Shown one piece after another: positions 55,241 to 64,000 of a stretch of 64,000 nt of DNA. Location of the stretch: positions 667,001 to 731,000 of the forward strand of contig JAQFVV010012416.1 of assembly GCA_028023455.1 (NCBI GenBank), read 5' to 3'. Numbering within the stretch: the stretch's first letter is position 1; every line of letters begins with the position of its first letter. The translations under genes and the position numbers were made by a program. A model generated the notes under the pieces. The model was not told the DNA's origin. It saw only the letters and a program-made list of their open reading frames with translations, and made no database searches. This DNA comes from Epiperipatus broadwayi (Eukaryota; Onychophora; Udeonychophora; Euonychophora; Peripatidae).

Positions 55241-56119
55241 TAACAAATCAATTTCCAGAGTGGTTTGTAAATTGAGTAAATTTTATCACATTAAATTTGG
55301 TTTTCCTTTTAGATTTTGTTCTCAATAGCAAATCCATTTTTACAATCTAGTAATAATTTTATACTCGGTTCATATAAATTATAATATTGTCACTACATCC
55401 ACAATGCCTAGACAATGGGCATTTCATTGACACCAGCCATGGAACATGTATGGACCCATTTTTTATGGACTTGCAAGTTTTTGAGAATTTTGGCCATTGG
55501 AATTCAGGTTTGAATTAGAAATTACTCGCTTCTTGGATTCTTTAGTGTATTGTGATGCGGGTCTATGGCCAACAGTCAACCATTGAATAGATTTGGGTGA
55601 GTGATAATTTTTTGTCATTTGGTTGTAACATAGTGTGCTTACTAGTATCATAAGTATCTCATATCATGTGAGCATGTCGGTTTAAAAATTTATTCCAAGA
55701 TAATGAAGTTCTATGATGTAAAATGACATTAAAATCAAAATATGCATTGTGAATCATAGATAAATTTAGTTTATCACTGTATGTTAACATGTAAATTCAA
55801 AGTCTAAACCGTTTTGAAAAAAAAAAAACATCCACAATTTCTATATTTGCATTTTATCTACAAATCAAAAAATAATAAATATATATAAAAAATTAAAAAC
55901 GAAGTTTTTTTTTCTTACCTTTTTCCTGAATATACAGTATGAGCATATACTTATACATGTGTGTTTTGGTATGTGATTTCCATATGTATGTATGTATGGC
56001 TAGATCCTTATATATGTCAAGGTGTTGACATGCATGTTCTAGCAGACTCTCATTCATTTATTTCAGCATTCATAACGACTTGGAACATATGGATTTGAGA
56101 AGACTATTGTATTCATGAT
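55241..56119. other. Unassigned sequence
   Basis: The minus-strand frame at 55,463-55,651 is of ordinary composition but has no recognisable domain. No gene accepted. Confidence 0.35.
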
Positions 56120-56163
56120 TTGGAATTTCTTATGTTAAAGAATCATCATCATCATCATCATTA

Positions 56164-56846
56164 TCAACCATTATCAATCCACTGCAGGATGAAGGTCTCT
56201 CCAAGTTTAATCCATCTTCTCTGATCTTTAGCTTCTCTTCTCCACATCACCCCTACACATTTTCTTATTTCATCCATCCATCTTATATGTGGTCTCCTTC
56301 TGGGTCTTTTACAATCTCTTGGAATCCAGTTTAAAATTTCAATTGTCCATCTATTATCATCTCTTCTAGCAATATGTCCAGCCCAACTCCACTTCAATCT
56401 TTTAATTTTTTCAATGAGGTCAGTAACACCTGTTTGTTCTCTTACCCATACATTGCGTTTTCGATCTCTTCTTGTTACTCCCAACATACATCTCTCCATA
56501 CTTCTTTCAGTGGTCTGAAGTCTCTGTATTGATCTTCTATTAAGTGTCCAAGTCTCAGATCCATAAGTAAGAACTGGTAAAACACATTTGTTAAAAACCT
56601 TTCTTTTCAAACACATAGGCATATTTCCTTTTAATATCAAGTTATTTCTACCAAAAGCACTCCAACCAAGTTTAATTCTATGATTAATTTCCTCCATTAT
56701 GTTTCCATCTGTATTAATAATCTGACCAAGGTATTTGTAACTCTTAACCTCTTCTAATTCACCATAATCAATCTTTATTTTCATATTTTGAGCAAATCGA
56801 TTAAACATTACTTTAGTCTTTTTAACATTTATCTTTAGTCCTACTT
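56164..56846 (-). pseudogene. RTE C-terminal domain after the frameshift
   Basis: Continues the reverse transcriptase in a shifted frame. [17 protein letters not shown] is the conserved post-palm block. YGELEEVKSYKYLGQIINTD is the next one. KVFNKCVLPVLTYGSETWTL, ERSMERCMLGVTRRDRKRN and LKWSWAGHIARRDDNRWTIE are the C-terminal blocks characteristic of RTE-type elements. The final residues FILQWIDNG precede the stop, with the 3' terminus only about 20-40 bases further on. No zinc knuckle is visible. Confidence 0.88.
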
Positions 56847-58354
56847 TCATCTGATAACTCCTGCAACATTTCCTGCAGCTCCGAAGCATTATTTGCAAAA
56901 ACAACTACATCATCTGCGAAATCTAAATGACTTAAATAATCTCCATTTACTTTCACTCCTTTAGTTTCCCATTTTAATCCACAAAATACTTCTTGCAGCA
57001 CTGCTGTAAAAAGTTTTGGAGATATGGAGTCACCTTGTCTTACACCTTTCTCAATGTTGACTTTCCCAGTATCATTATGTAATCTAATTGTTGCTGTTGC
57101 ATTTTTATAAATATTCTTTAAAATATGACAATATCCTGGATCTATACCTTGATGATCCAATGCTTTAATCACTGAAGAAATGTTTATAGAATCAAATGCC
57201 TTTTCATAATCTACAAATCCAAAACATAATGACAACTCATATTCATTTGTCCTTTCTATAACTTCTCTCAATACCTGAATATGATCTACTGTACTAAAAC
57301 CACTTTTAAATCCAGCTTGTTCTCTTGGTTGGTGAAAATCCAAGGTTCTCTGTAGTCGAGTTGTAATTATCTTGGTAAAAATTTTATATAAAACTGATAA
57401 AAGGCTGATAGGTCTGTAATTTCTAATATCTTCCTTATCACCTTTTTTAAATATTAATATTATTATTGCATTCTTCCAATCATCCGGTACATCTTTATCA
57501 TTTAGACATTTGGTATATAACTTTGCTAATATTTTTTCTGTTTCTTCACCTGCTTCTTTTAATATATCAATTATAATTCCATCATTACCTGGAGCCTTTC
57601 CTTTTTTCATACATTTAATTGCATTTCTCACTTCTTCATTTAAAATTCTGGGCAATTCGGAAGATGTAATAGATATAGGAGGTACTTGTTCTTTATTACT
57701 ATATAATTCTTGATAAAAATCTTCTACCAATTTCATAATGTCATCCCTCTTTTTAGTAATAATTCCATCTTTTTTCCTTATTGCAGATGTAAATTTCCTA
57801 CCAATACCAAAATGTTGTTTTACATTCTTAAGACTTCTATTTTCTTCTACAGCTTTTCTTGCTAGTTCACAGTTATACTTTCTTATATCATTTTCAACTC
57901 TTTTCTGCACCATTTTACAAAATTCGAGATATTCAATTCTTTTTAATGCATCATTCTTGTATATCTTCATATTCCTTCTTTTCTTCATAAGTTCTCTAGT
58001 CTCAGTAGAAATTTTATTAGTCAATTGCTGCTTTTTTCTACCAGCTATCTTTGTTGCAGTTTTTAAAAGTATATCAGTTATTTTCATATTAATTTCATTC
58101 AAATCTGAATCATGTTCAAAATCTACTAATACTTGAAATCGATTTGTAAGTTCTAATTTAAATTCATTAGAATGTTTCTGAAGATTAGGAATATCAACTG
58201 TAAATATAGTTTTTCTTAATAATTTTTGTCTCTCTAGTTTTACATTAACATGTATCTTACCCCTTACTAATCGATGATCACTTCCTGTGTTAAATTTATT
58301 AAGAACATTACAATCTTGAAATATGTATTTCCTGTTAGTCAAAATATAATCCAA
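56822..58354 (-). CDS. RTE reverse transcriptase, 510 uninterrupted codons
   Basis: Copies element RNA at the nicked target. It begins directly after the TAA of the endonuclease frame with the final endonuclease motif ([11 protein letters not shown]), then a linker. RT blocks are [20 protein letters not shown] (motif 1), [14 protein letters not shown], motif [14 protein letters not shown] with catalytic Asp, motif [15 protein letters not shown] and motif [12 protein letters not shown] with FADD. It ends early at [12 protein letters not shown] because 8 bases are missing at about 56,847 relative to the copy at 26,803-26,810; the natural continuation is in another frame. No internal stop in 1.5 kb of AT-rich DNA points to recent insertion. 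A native start is not expected here, because the true ORF would begin upstream. Confidence 0.9.
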   Translation of the reverse strand: MDYILTNRKYIFQDCNVLNKFNTGSDHRLVRGKIHVNVKLERQKLLRKTIFTVDIPNLQKHSNEFKLELTNRFQVLVDFEHDSDLNEINMKITDILLKTATKIAGRKKQQLTNKISTETRELMKKRRNMKIYKNDALKRIEYLEFCKMVQKRVENDIRKYNCELARKAVEENRSLKNVKQHFGIGRKFTSAIRKKDGIITKKRDDIMKLVEDFYQELYSNKEQVPPISITSSELPRILNEEVRNAIKCMKKGKAPGNDGIIIDILKEAGEETEKILAKLYTKCLNDKDVPDDWKNAIIILIFKKGDKEDIRNYRPISLLSVLYKIFTKIITTRLQRTLDFHQPREQAGFKSGFSTVDHIQVLREVIERTNEYELSLCFGFVDYEKAFDSINISSVIKALDHQGIDPGYCHILKNIYKNATATIRLHNDTGKVNIEKGVRQGDSISPKLFTAVLQEVFCGLKWETKGVKVNGDYLSHLDFADDVVVFANNASELQEMLQELSDESRTKDKC

Positions 58355-58960
58355 TTATGCTGTACCTTCATTTGGATGCTTCCATGTCCATTTCCTTCTA
58401 ACATTTTTCTCAAAAAAAGAATTCATAATATAAAGTTTTTCCTTCTCTGCAAACTCCACAAGTCTATGTCCTCTCTCATTTCTATTACCATAACCAAAAT
58501 TACCTACAACACTTTCATCTTTCATTTGTTTACCAATTCTAGCATTAAAATCTCCCATAACAATTTTAAAATGTTGTTTACTCTGATCAAAAGCCTTTTG
58601 TACATCCATATAAAAATCTTCTACTACTTCATCACTGTGAGAACTTGTTGGGGCATAAACCTGAATTATCTGCATTTGATATCTGCTATTAAGTTGTATA
58701 ACTAATCTTGCCATTCTGTCTGATACACCATCAATCTCCACAATATTGTTCTTCCACTTTTTATTTATAATGAATCCTACTCTACTTGTATTTCCAATAT
58801 TTGGGCCTTTATAATAGAGCATATGTCCACTTTTTAAATCAATTGTCTCTTCACCTTTTCTTCTAACTTCACAAAGTCCAATAATATCCCATTTAATATG
58901 AGAGTTCTTCTTCTAATTCTTGCAATCTTCCTTCACTTGAAAGTGATCTGCAGTTGTAAG
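58355..58960 (-). pseudogene. RTE endonuclease domain (APE type)
   Basis: This domain nicks target DNA to prime reverse transcription. Visible motifs in order: TYNCRSLS (catalytic Asn), IIGLCEVRRKG (catalytic Glu), a strand ending VGFIINKKW, YAPTSSHSDEVVEDFY, IVMGDFNARIG (catalytic Asp and Asn) and WTWKHPNEGTA. A TAA at 58,355-58,357 then interrupts the frame just before [10 protein letters not shown]; the last motif, GSDHRLVRG, follows in the same frame beyond the stop. A single nonsense change thus separates endonuclease and RT. The first 46 codons are out of frame with the 58,822 start by a small indel near 58,830-58,860. ORF with ATG starts at 58,822, but the domain clearly begins upstream. 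Confidence 0.9.
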
Positions 58961-59059
58961 TACCTAAATACTCGTTTTAAATATTTTATCATGAATCAGA
59001 CAGTTTGAATTCAGGGAAGTTATATTTTTAAAGCCACAATTCAAATTTTAGAAATTTGT

Positions 59060-59160
59060 TCTGTACAGTTAATGAATGAATGGCCAACTTAATTTACCAT
59101 TCAATTAGGATCAGTAAATGGGTGTTTATTCTTTGCTAGAGTCCTAGATCAACATACATT
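59060..59160 (+). mobile_element. SINE-B tail, copy 3
   Basis: AGGATCAGTAAATGGGTGTT followed by TATTCTTTGCTAGAGTCC and TAGATCAA matches the tail at 21,770-21,815. The tRNA-like head is not convincing here. Confidence 0.5.
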
Positions 59161-59783
59161 AGATAGCGGAATACGAATGCAATGACTATAAAAATAATAT
59201 AACTATATTATGATGTATCCTTTACTACTGGTGGGGAAAATGTAAAACTTCCATGGATACCTTTACCTTTAGTCAATTATCAAATTAGAATTCAGTAAAT
59301 TTCTGTGTAAAAGATGATTTTCTCTGTGGTGATTAAATATTGTGATTATCTGAAAGTAGATGTTGAAAGATTATATCATATTTTCGGGTTTTACTATTTT
59401 TTAAACTAGTCAAACTACTAATTATCTGAATAAATTTAAATTATTGCTTGGGTGATTGTGTTGTTTTGGAATACTTCTGATATTTTGTTTAAAGTTGTTG
59501 TTTTTTTTGTACAGAATTAGTGATTTCTCTTTCAACATCTTTAATGCATATTTGTAAAGTGCAATAATAAAGCAGTATATTCAAGAGGTAAAATTTCTTA
59601 AAAAATCTGTTTTGGTCAACTGAATGGGTTCAACTCATCACTTCAGGATTTGAAAATCACATGATTGCCTGAGAAATTAGCCACATACATTTTATTTATG
59701 GTCGCCATTCTGTTTTTGGTTCACTTCCCTTAAAAAATAAAATCCTGAATTGTTATTATCACAAACTGTTTTACAATAACATT
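59161..59783. other. Unassigned sequence
   Basis: No gene supported. Confidence 0.4.
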
Positions 59784-60450
59784 TGTAATAGTGATATTAG
59801 CGATTAAGCCAATGCACATGCGCTTTAAAAATAAATTATAAACGAATACTCTCACTTTTCCCGACACAAGATATAGTATTTTAGAAAGGATGGAATGAAT
59901 CCATCCATCTTTTCAACCCAAACATTTATGTATGGGCAAATCTTAAGCGTATGGAAATGAGAGCGTGAAGGTGTTAAGTAATCATTTTAAATTACATTTG
60001 TTGTTTGAACGAATGAATGACGCTTGCGAAATCTTTACAATTTATGACATGCCATTCTTTAGTTGAAATTAAACACATATGAGATATTATTTTATATAGT
60101 GCTATTTTTATATTGTAATAGTGATATTAGCGATTAAACCAATGCGCATGCGTTTTAAAGATAAATTATAAATGAATATCCTTTTGATCCAAACATTTAT
60201 GTATGGGCAAATCTTAAGCATATGGAAATGAGAGTGTGAAGGTGTTAAGCAATCATTTTAAATTACATTTGTTATGTTTGAACGAATGACGCTTGCAAAA
60301 TCTTTACAATTTACGATAAGTCATTCTTTAGTTGAAATTAAATATGTAATGAGATATTTTATTTTATACAGTGCTATGTTTTTATACTGTAATAGTGATA
60401 TTAGAGATTAAGCCAATGCATCTCTCACTTTTCCCGACACAAGATAACAT
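59784..60450 (+). repeat. Tandem duplication, about 2.2 copies of a 274-330 bp unit
   Basis: TGTAATAGTGATATTAG(C/A)GATTA starts at 59,784, 60,114 and 60,388. Units share CAAACATTTATGTATGGGCA, TATGGAAATGAGAG and ATCATTTTAAATTACATTTG. Unit 2 lacks a segment (CTCACTTTTCCCGACACAAG) present in units 1 and 3. Confidence 0.92.
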
Positions 60451-60819
60451 TTGTAGCAACAAAATTATCGAGGCTTATTGTATAAATGCCATTCTGAATT
60501 ATATAGCCATTTTAAACCACAATATAATCTCTTTAAAAAAGTTATTTTTAAATAAGTAAACTAAAAACACAAATGCATTTTACAGTATTACTACTTCTTT
60601 TTTGTGCTTTTTATTGAGTAATGGTCAGACTAAAGATGTTTAACTCATCCATATTTATTTGATTGATTCCACGCTACCTGACATTAAACATCTGGAAATA
60701 GGCCAGAACATGTTTTTATGCATATGTATTTAAATAAACTTTGAAAATATTTTCTTTAATGTGATGATGATCACCACTATACAGGTACTATTTGCAATAC
60801 CTGGCTAGATCATGTAGAA

Positions 60820-61088
60820 TAGTGGTTCTCAATCTGTGGATCATGACCCCTTTGAGGATCGAACAACCCTTTCACAGGGCTCACCTAACCATTAGAAAAC
60901 ACATTATTTTCAATTCATAACAGTAGCAAAATTACAGGTTGGAAAATTATTTTCAATTCATAACAGTAGCAAAATTACAGGTTGGAAAATTATTTTCAAT
61001 TCATAACAGTAGCAAAATTACAGGTTGGGGATCACTACAACATAAACTGTATTAAAGGGTCATGGCATTGGGATGATTCAGAGCACTC
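60820..61088 (+). mobile_element. SPIN-like non-autonomous hAT element
   Basis: The 5' end TAGTGGTTCTCAATCTGTGG followed by ATCATGACCCCTTTGAGGAT and CGAACAACCCTTTCACAGGG closely follows the start of the SPIN (SPACE INVADERS) hAT family as I remember it (CAGTGGTTCTCAACCTGTGG, GTCGCGACCCCTTT). The interior has TTCATAACAGTAGCAAAATT ACAG, also a SPIN signature. The 3' part GTATTAAAGGGTCATGGCAT matches the SPIN end up to a decayed terminus near 61,088. ATGTAGAA (60,812-60,819) and ATGATGAA (61,089-61,096) fit a decayed 8-bp duplication (6 of 8). No transposase. Confidence 0.82.
60911..61033 (+). repeat. Three-copy 43-bp tandem repeat inside the SPIN-like element
   Basis: Units CAATTCATAACAGTAGCAAA ATTACAGGTTGG start at 60,911, 60,954 and 60,997 and look identical over the shared length; the third ends with GGGG in place of GGAAAA. 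Confidence 0.95.
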
Positions 61089-61096
61089 ATGATGAA

Positions 61097-63929
61097 CATA
61101 AGTTACTCCTGAAGAAATTGACATGGAATACATATATACACAAATCCAACAATATTACATATAAAGAAGTTACCACATTGTTAAACAAATAATAACTATA
61201 GTTTATTGCAAAATATAATTGTCAGGCAAATATAATGTTATTTTCCTTAAATAAGCCATTTCTCCAATTTTTTATTTTTTTTTAGTTCGCACTCACAATG
61301 GAAAACAAGTTATTTATAAAATTTGCAAGGTTTATTTTGATTAATTTTAAACATTAATCTTTCAATTACATCTTATGATACACCTTTTTTTATGAATGAG
61401 TTGAGCACATTTTCCATAGAGTAAATCCCTGGGCTTTAATACATCCTGGATTCAATCCTACACATGGTTGATTCTCACAAATACATTTATTTATGTCAGA
61501 AGCTTCTTGGCATAGTCATACACATATCTAATATAGGAAAATTATAATTAATACACCTTTCTTATAATAATTCTAGGAAGTGGCCACTCGAATCCTTATT
61601 TAAAAATAATACAAACTATATATATATGTGTGAGTTCTTTGAATCCAATACCAATTTACTAGAGAACACCATGAATAATAACCACTCACCAATGATTTAA
61701 AAAATGTGTGTACATAGATAAAATCTAATTTTTGGCAATCAATATATAGGTTTATTAATTACAAATGAACTCGATCAAATTTCTAAATCAACTTCTAATA
61801 TAAAATATCAATAATTATATTATCCTTATATTTCTTTTTTAAACACTTGGCTTTAATTAGATAGTTTACAAGCATGCATATTTTTTAAGTGAGCATTACA
61901 CCTTCAATTATTTAACTGACAACTTCACATTATGGAGAACTTTTTTTTAAAAAAAAAAAGTTAACAACTCATAAAGATGGAGCAAAATTTTATATGCAAA
62001 TTTTTTTTTTAACTTTTGTTTTAAAACACAAACTAACTTTTTTAAGCTTTCACTTCATGTTTTAATAAATCAATAATATATAGTTTGTTAGAGTTAAATA
62101 TAAATAAAAAACAAAATGGTTAATACATTAAGATAAATTCTGAATCCTATATAGTTAAATGAGAGTTTTCTTTTCAGTCTAATATTTCTTTCCACAATGG
62201 CATGCATTGAGTCCATTTATAAGTTGCTATAATGTTCTTTAGAAAGCTCTTGCCATTTAAATTTACGGTTTAGGCCACATTTGGATTACAGATTCCTTTT
62301 CAAACAGCATGGTCAGGTTCCAGAAATCCATGTTAGATTTCAATCAGCAGTTTTTGCTCTTATCTACCAAGTCACCATGATGAAGATTTGATGCAGTTTG
62401 ATTAAAGTAGAATCCAGGTTGATCTATTTCAAGAAAAAAACTGATCATGTATAGGTTTTGATGTCTTATTTTTAACACTCCTGGCTCATGTTTTTCACAC
62501 CTTTTATCTTGTTTTTAATACTTTTTAACATCTTTTTTTTCTGTTTCAGCTAATCTTGCAACCTTCATCAGGAATCAGTTTAATCTTTAATTTGATAACT
62601 GCTGGAAAGATAGAAAAAAGAAAATAGAGTAAAGAAAGGTAGACAGTGAGGTAAGGTATGGAAATTTGTTCTTGAAGGACATGGCAACTTGAATGACATG
62701 ACCCAAAAACCATGGAAGCTCATATTTCTCTAAAGAAGAAGCATAGTTTCACAATTCTGACACCATACTGGACTTTGAGAGAGAGAGAAATTGCTACTTC
62801 TGTCTAAATTGATACAGGAATCATCTCTGACTGGACACTGTTTTGTTGATTGATTACAACAGCATGAAGAGGGTTCATGTGAGAATCATGAAGAAATTTG
62901 AAGCACAATTTGAAAAGAAACAGCTTCAAAATAGAATCTATTTTTAATAATTATTATAATGATGATCATCAGATTAATTAATCGAGTATTTTTTTTTACT
63001 TTTCATAAAAAAATCACAGAAATTTTCTCTGTGTTGAAATCACAAAGCAAGTACATTTCATTCATGAAGTCAGAATTTTAACCCACCCCCACATTAATAC
63101 AATTCTTTATTTCATATTTGTAAGAAAGCATATCCATTGGTCTGTGTAGTTTGTGACATAAATCTGCCTTTCTCCTTCAGTTTTATTCACTGTTTGCAAC
63201 AAAACTATTGACTTTTGAATTTATTTTGTTCCTCTGAGCAAATAATCCAATCTTTGGATTTTTATGTTTATGATTGGTGTAATTTCTCCCTTCGTGATTG
63301 ACATTTCTCAAATACAAACTTTATTTAATAAATCACTAATAATTGATAGTTCAGCAGCAAATAGTTCAAATGACCTAAATAATTCCAAATTTGCATGGTT
63401 ATAACAATGCTATGTTGTCCGTGAAAGCGAAAATAAAAATTGAGTAAATAAAATAAATTGTCGAGAATATATGTGAATTTAGGCACAAATTATGTCAATA
63501 ATTTTTGCAAATTTCAAAAAAAAATTTAGTTAAGTAACTATAAAAAATGTTATGCTATTTTTTTTTTATTTTCATGTGTAGTTGTACCATTTATCGTTAG
63601 TCCTTTTTAAAACTGTCATATTTCCAAATTTGACCTGACTTAAATTGTAATAATTACATAAAGTCTACTGCCTTACTCCACCAATCATGAATGGTTGTCA
63701 TATTACAATTGTACTTTTTGTTTTTAAGCACTTTTATACTATTTGTTCAAGTAAATTTTGAAATTGAGATTTAATATATTTATATCCAATGGAATTTGTT
63801 CAAATTTTATGCATGTTATAACAGAGACAATGCAATATGACAGTAAAATAATTTAGAAAGATTCCCTAGTTTCTTAACTGTAAATGGTAGATCAAATTTC
63901 AAATACATTAATATTAGTTTAACAAATTT
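61097..63929. other. Unassigned AT-rich sequence
   Basis: At 61,395-61,480 a tRNA-like block (CATAGAGTAAATCCCTGGGC, GGATTCAATCCTA) may be an old SINE. On the minus strand at 62,545-62,578, CTGATGA followed later by GCTGAAACAG keeps hammerhead-type core boxes but has no good stem II. No gene supported. Confidence 0.35.
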
Positions 63930-64000
63930 TCAGTAATATAAGTGAGAGTGGTATATAGGGCCTTGCAGAGAAAATATGAGGCCCAGGGCAACTAATATTT
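63930..64000. mobile_element. Possible subterminal fragment of a ZMYM-type hAT element
   Basis: ATATAGGGCCTTGCAGAG and GAGGCCCAGGGCAACTA are GC-richer than their surroundings and resemble subterminal sequence of hAT elements whose ends read CAG-GGCGGATTAAG, like the one at 3734. The element would continue beyond the window. Confidence 0.3.

Larger units (their letters stand above)
56120..58965 (-). mobile_element. RTE-type non-LTR retrotransposon, nearly complete (copy 1)
   Basis: One element of about 2.85 kb on the minus strand: APE endonuclease, linker, reverse transcriptase, C-terminal domain, very short 3' UTR and a terminal (ATG)n-type run (seen as ATCATCATC at 56,145-56,160). The short 3' UTR and simple-repeat tail are typical of the RTE clade. 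It starts near 58,960 with TYNCRSLSSEG, the first endonuclease motif, so little more than a leader is missing. Two clear lesions exist: a TAA codon at 58,355-58,357 and an 8-bp deletion near 56,847. Five further 3'-end or decayed copies are in the window. Confidence 0.92.

Noticed and set aside
55463-55651. 62-codon minus-strand frame with less biased composition
   Set aside because: No recognised family, no splice signals examined convincingly, and it is short enough to occur by chance.
57510-58705. Plus-strand open frames of 67-143 codons over the RTE element
   Set aside because: They are antisense shadows of the endonuclease/reverse transcriptase on the minus strand.
62545-62578. Minus-strand CTGATGA ... 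GAAAC as a hammerhead ribozyme
   Set aside because: Core boxes are there, but I could not find a stable stem II or a stem I, so chance is likely.

Overview
The window looks like repeat-dominated, strongly AT-rich DNA from an animal nuclear genome. I found no conserved host protein-coding gene. What can be recognised is a dense, layered set of mobile elements typical of invertebrate animals: Penelope-like elements with a GIY-YIG endonuclease, an RTE-type LINE with an APE endonuclease, pogo/Tigger and hAT DNA transposons, tRNA-derived SINEs, many foldback elements and simple repeats. The mixture suggests an AT-rich invertebrate (mollusc, flatworm or cnidarian would all fit), but the sequence alone does not fix the species.

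Layout. 1-7 kb: two head-to-head Penelope fragments with a degenerate hammerhead-like tail motif, a repeat core (family A), the C-terminal part of a hAT transposase, a LINE remnant and a second decayed Penelope tail. 8-14.7 kb: 5'-truncated RTE ends, SINEs, a tandem-plus-inverted family A array (10.3-11.5 kb) and Pro-tRNA-like repeats. 15.5-16.9 kb: a Tigger-like transposon carrying a nested hairpin and a nested SINE. 17.8-25 kb: a hairpin with a hammerhead-like core, a LINE reverse-transcriptase scrap, SINEs and long unassigned AT-rich stretches. 26.2-28.9 kb: a badly decayed RTE copy on the minus strand. 30.7-32.7 kb: a duplicated repeat in which one copy has a SINE and the other is empty, then rearranged hammerhead foldback copies. 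33.6-36.8 kb: a telomere-like tract, a higher-order array of tRNA-like monomers, hammerhead-like motifs and a hAT-type MITE. 38-41 kb: a hAT MITE with a perfect 8-bp duplication, an inverted Penelope pair and a long GATA/GACA microsatellite. 43.5-54.5 kb: six palindromic repeats, one of which (54,003-54,500) carries a well-formed type I hammerhead ribozyme. 56.1-59 kb: a nearly complete RTE LINE with only two clear lesions. 59.8-61.1 kb: a tandem duplication and a SPIN-like hAT MITE.

How the parts work together: the RTE LINE encodes the endonuclease and reverse transcriptase that could have placed its own truncated copies. It is a possible, unproven partner for the tRNA-derived SINEs, many of which have 9-15 bp target duplications. 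Penelope elements and the hammerhead foldbacks share the CTGANGA...GAAA signature at their ends, which suggests the foldbacks are terminal-repeat derivatives or retrozyme-like parasites of Penelope machinery. The most interesting signal is this hammerhead family. Its stem II differs between copies as TGC/GCA and AGC/GCT (compensatory), and the interior segment is flipped between copies.
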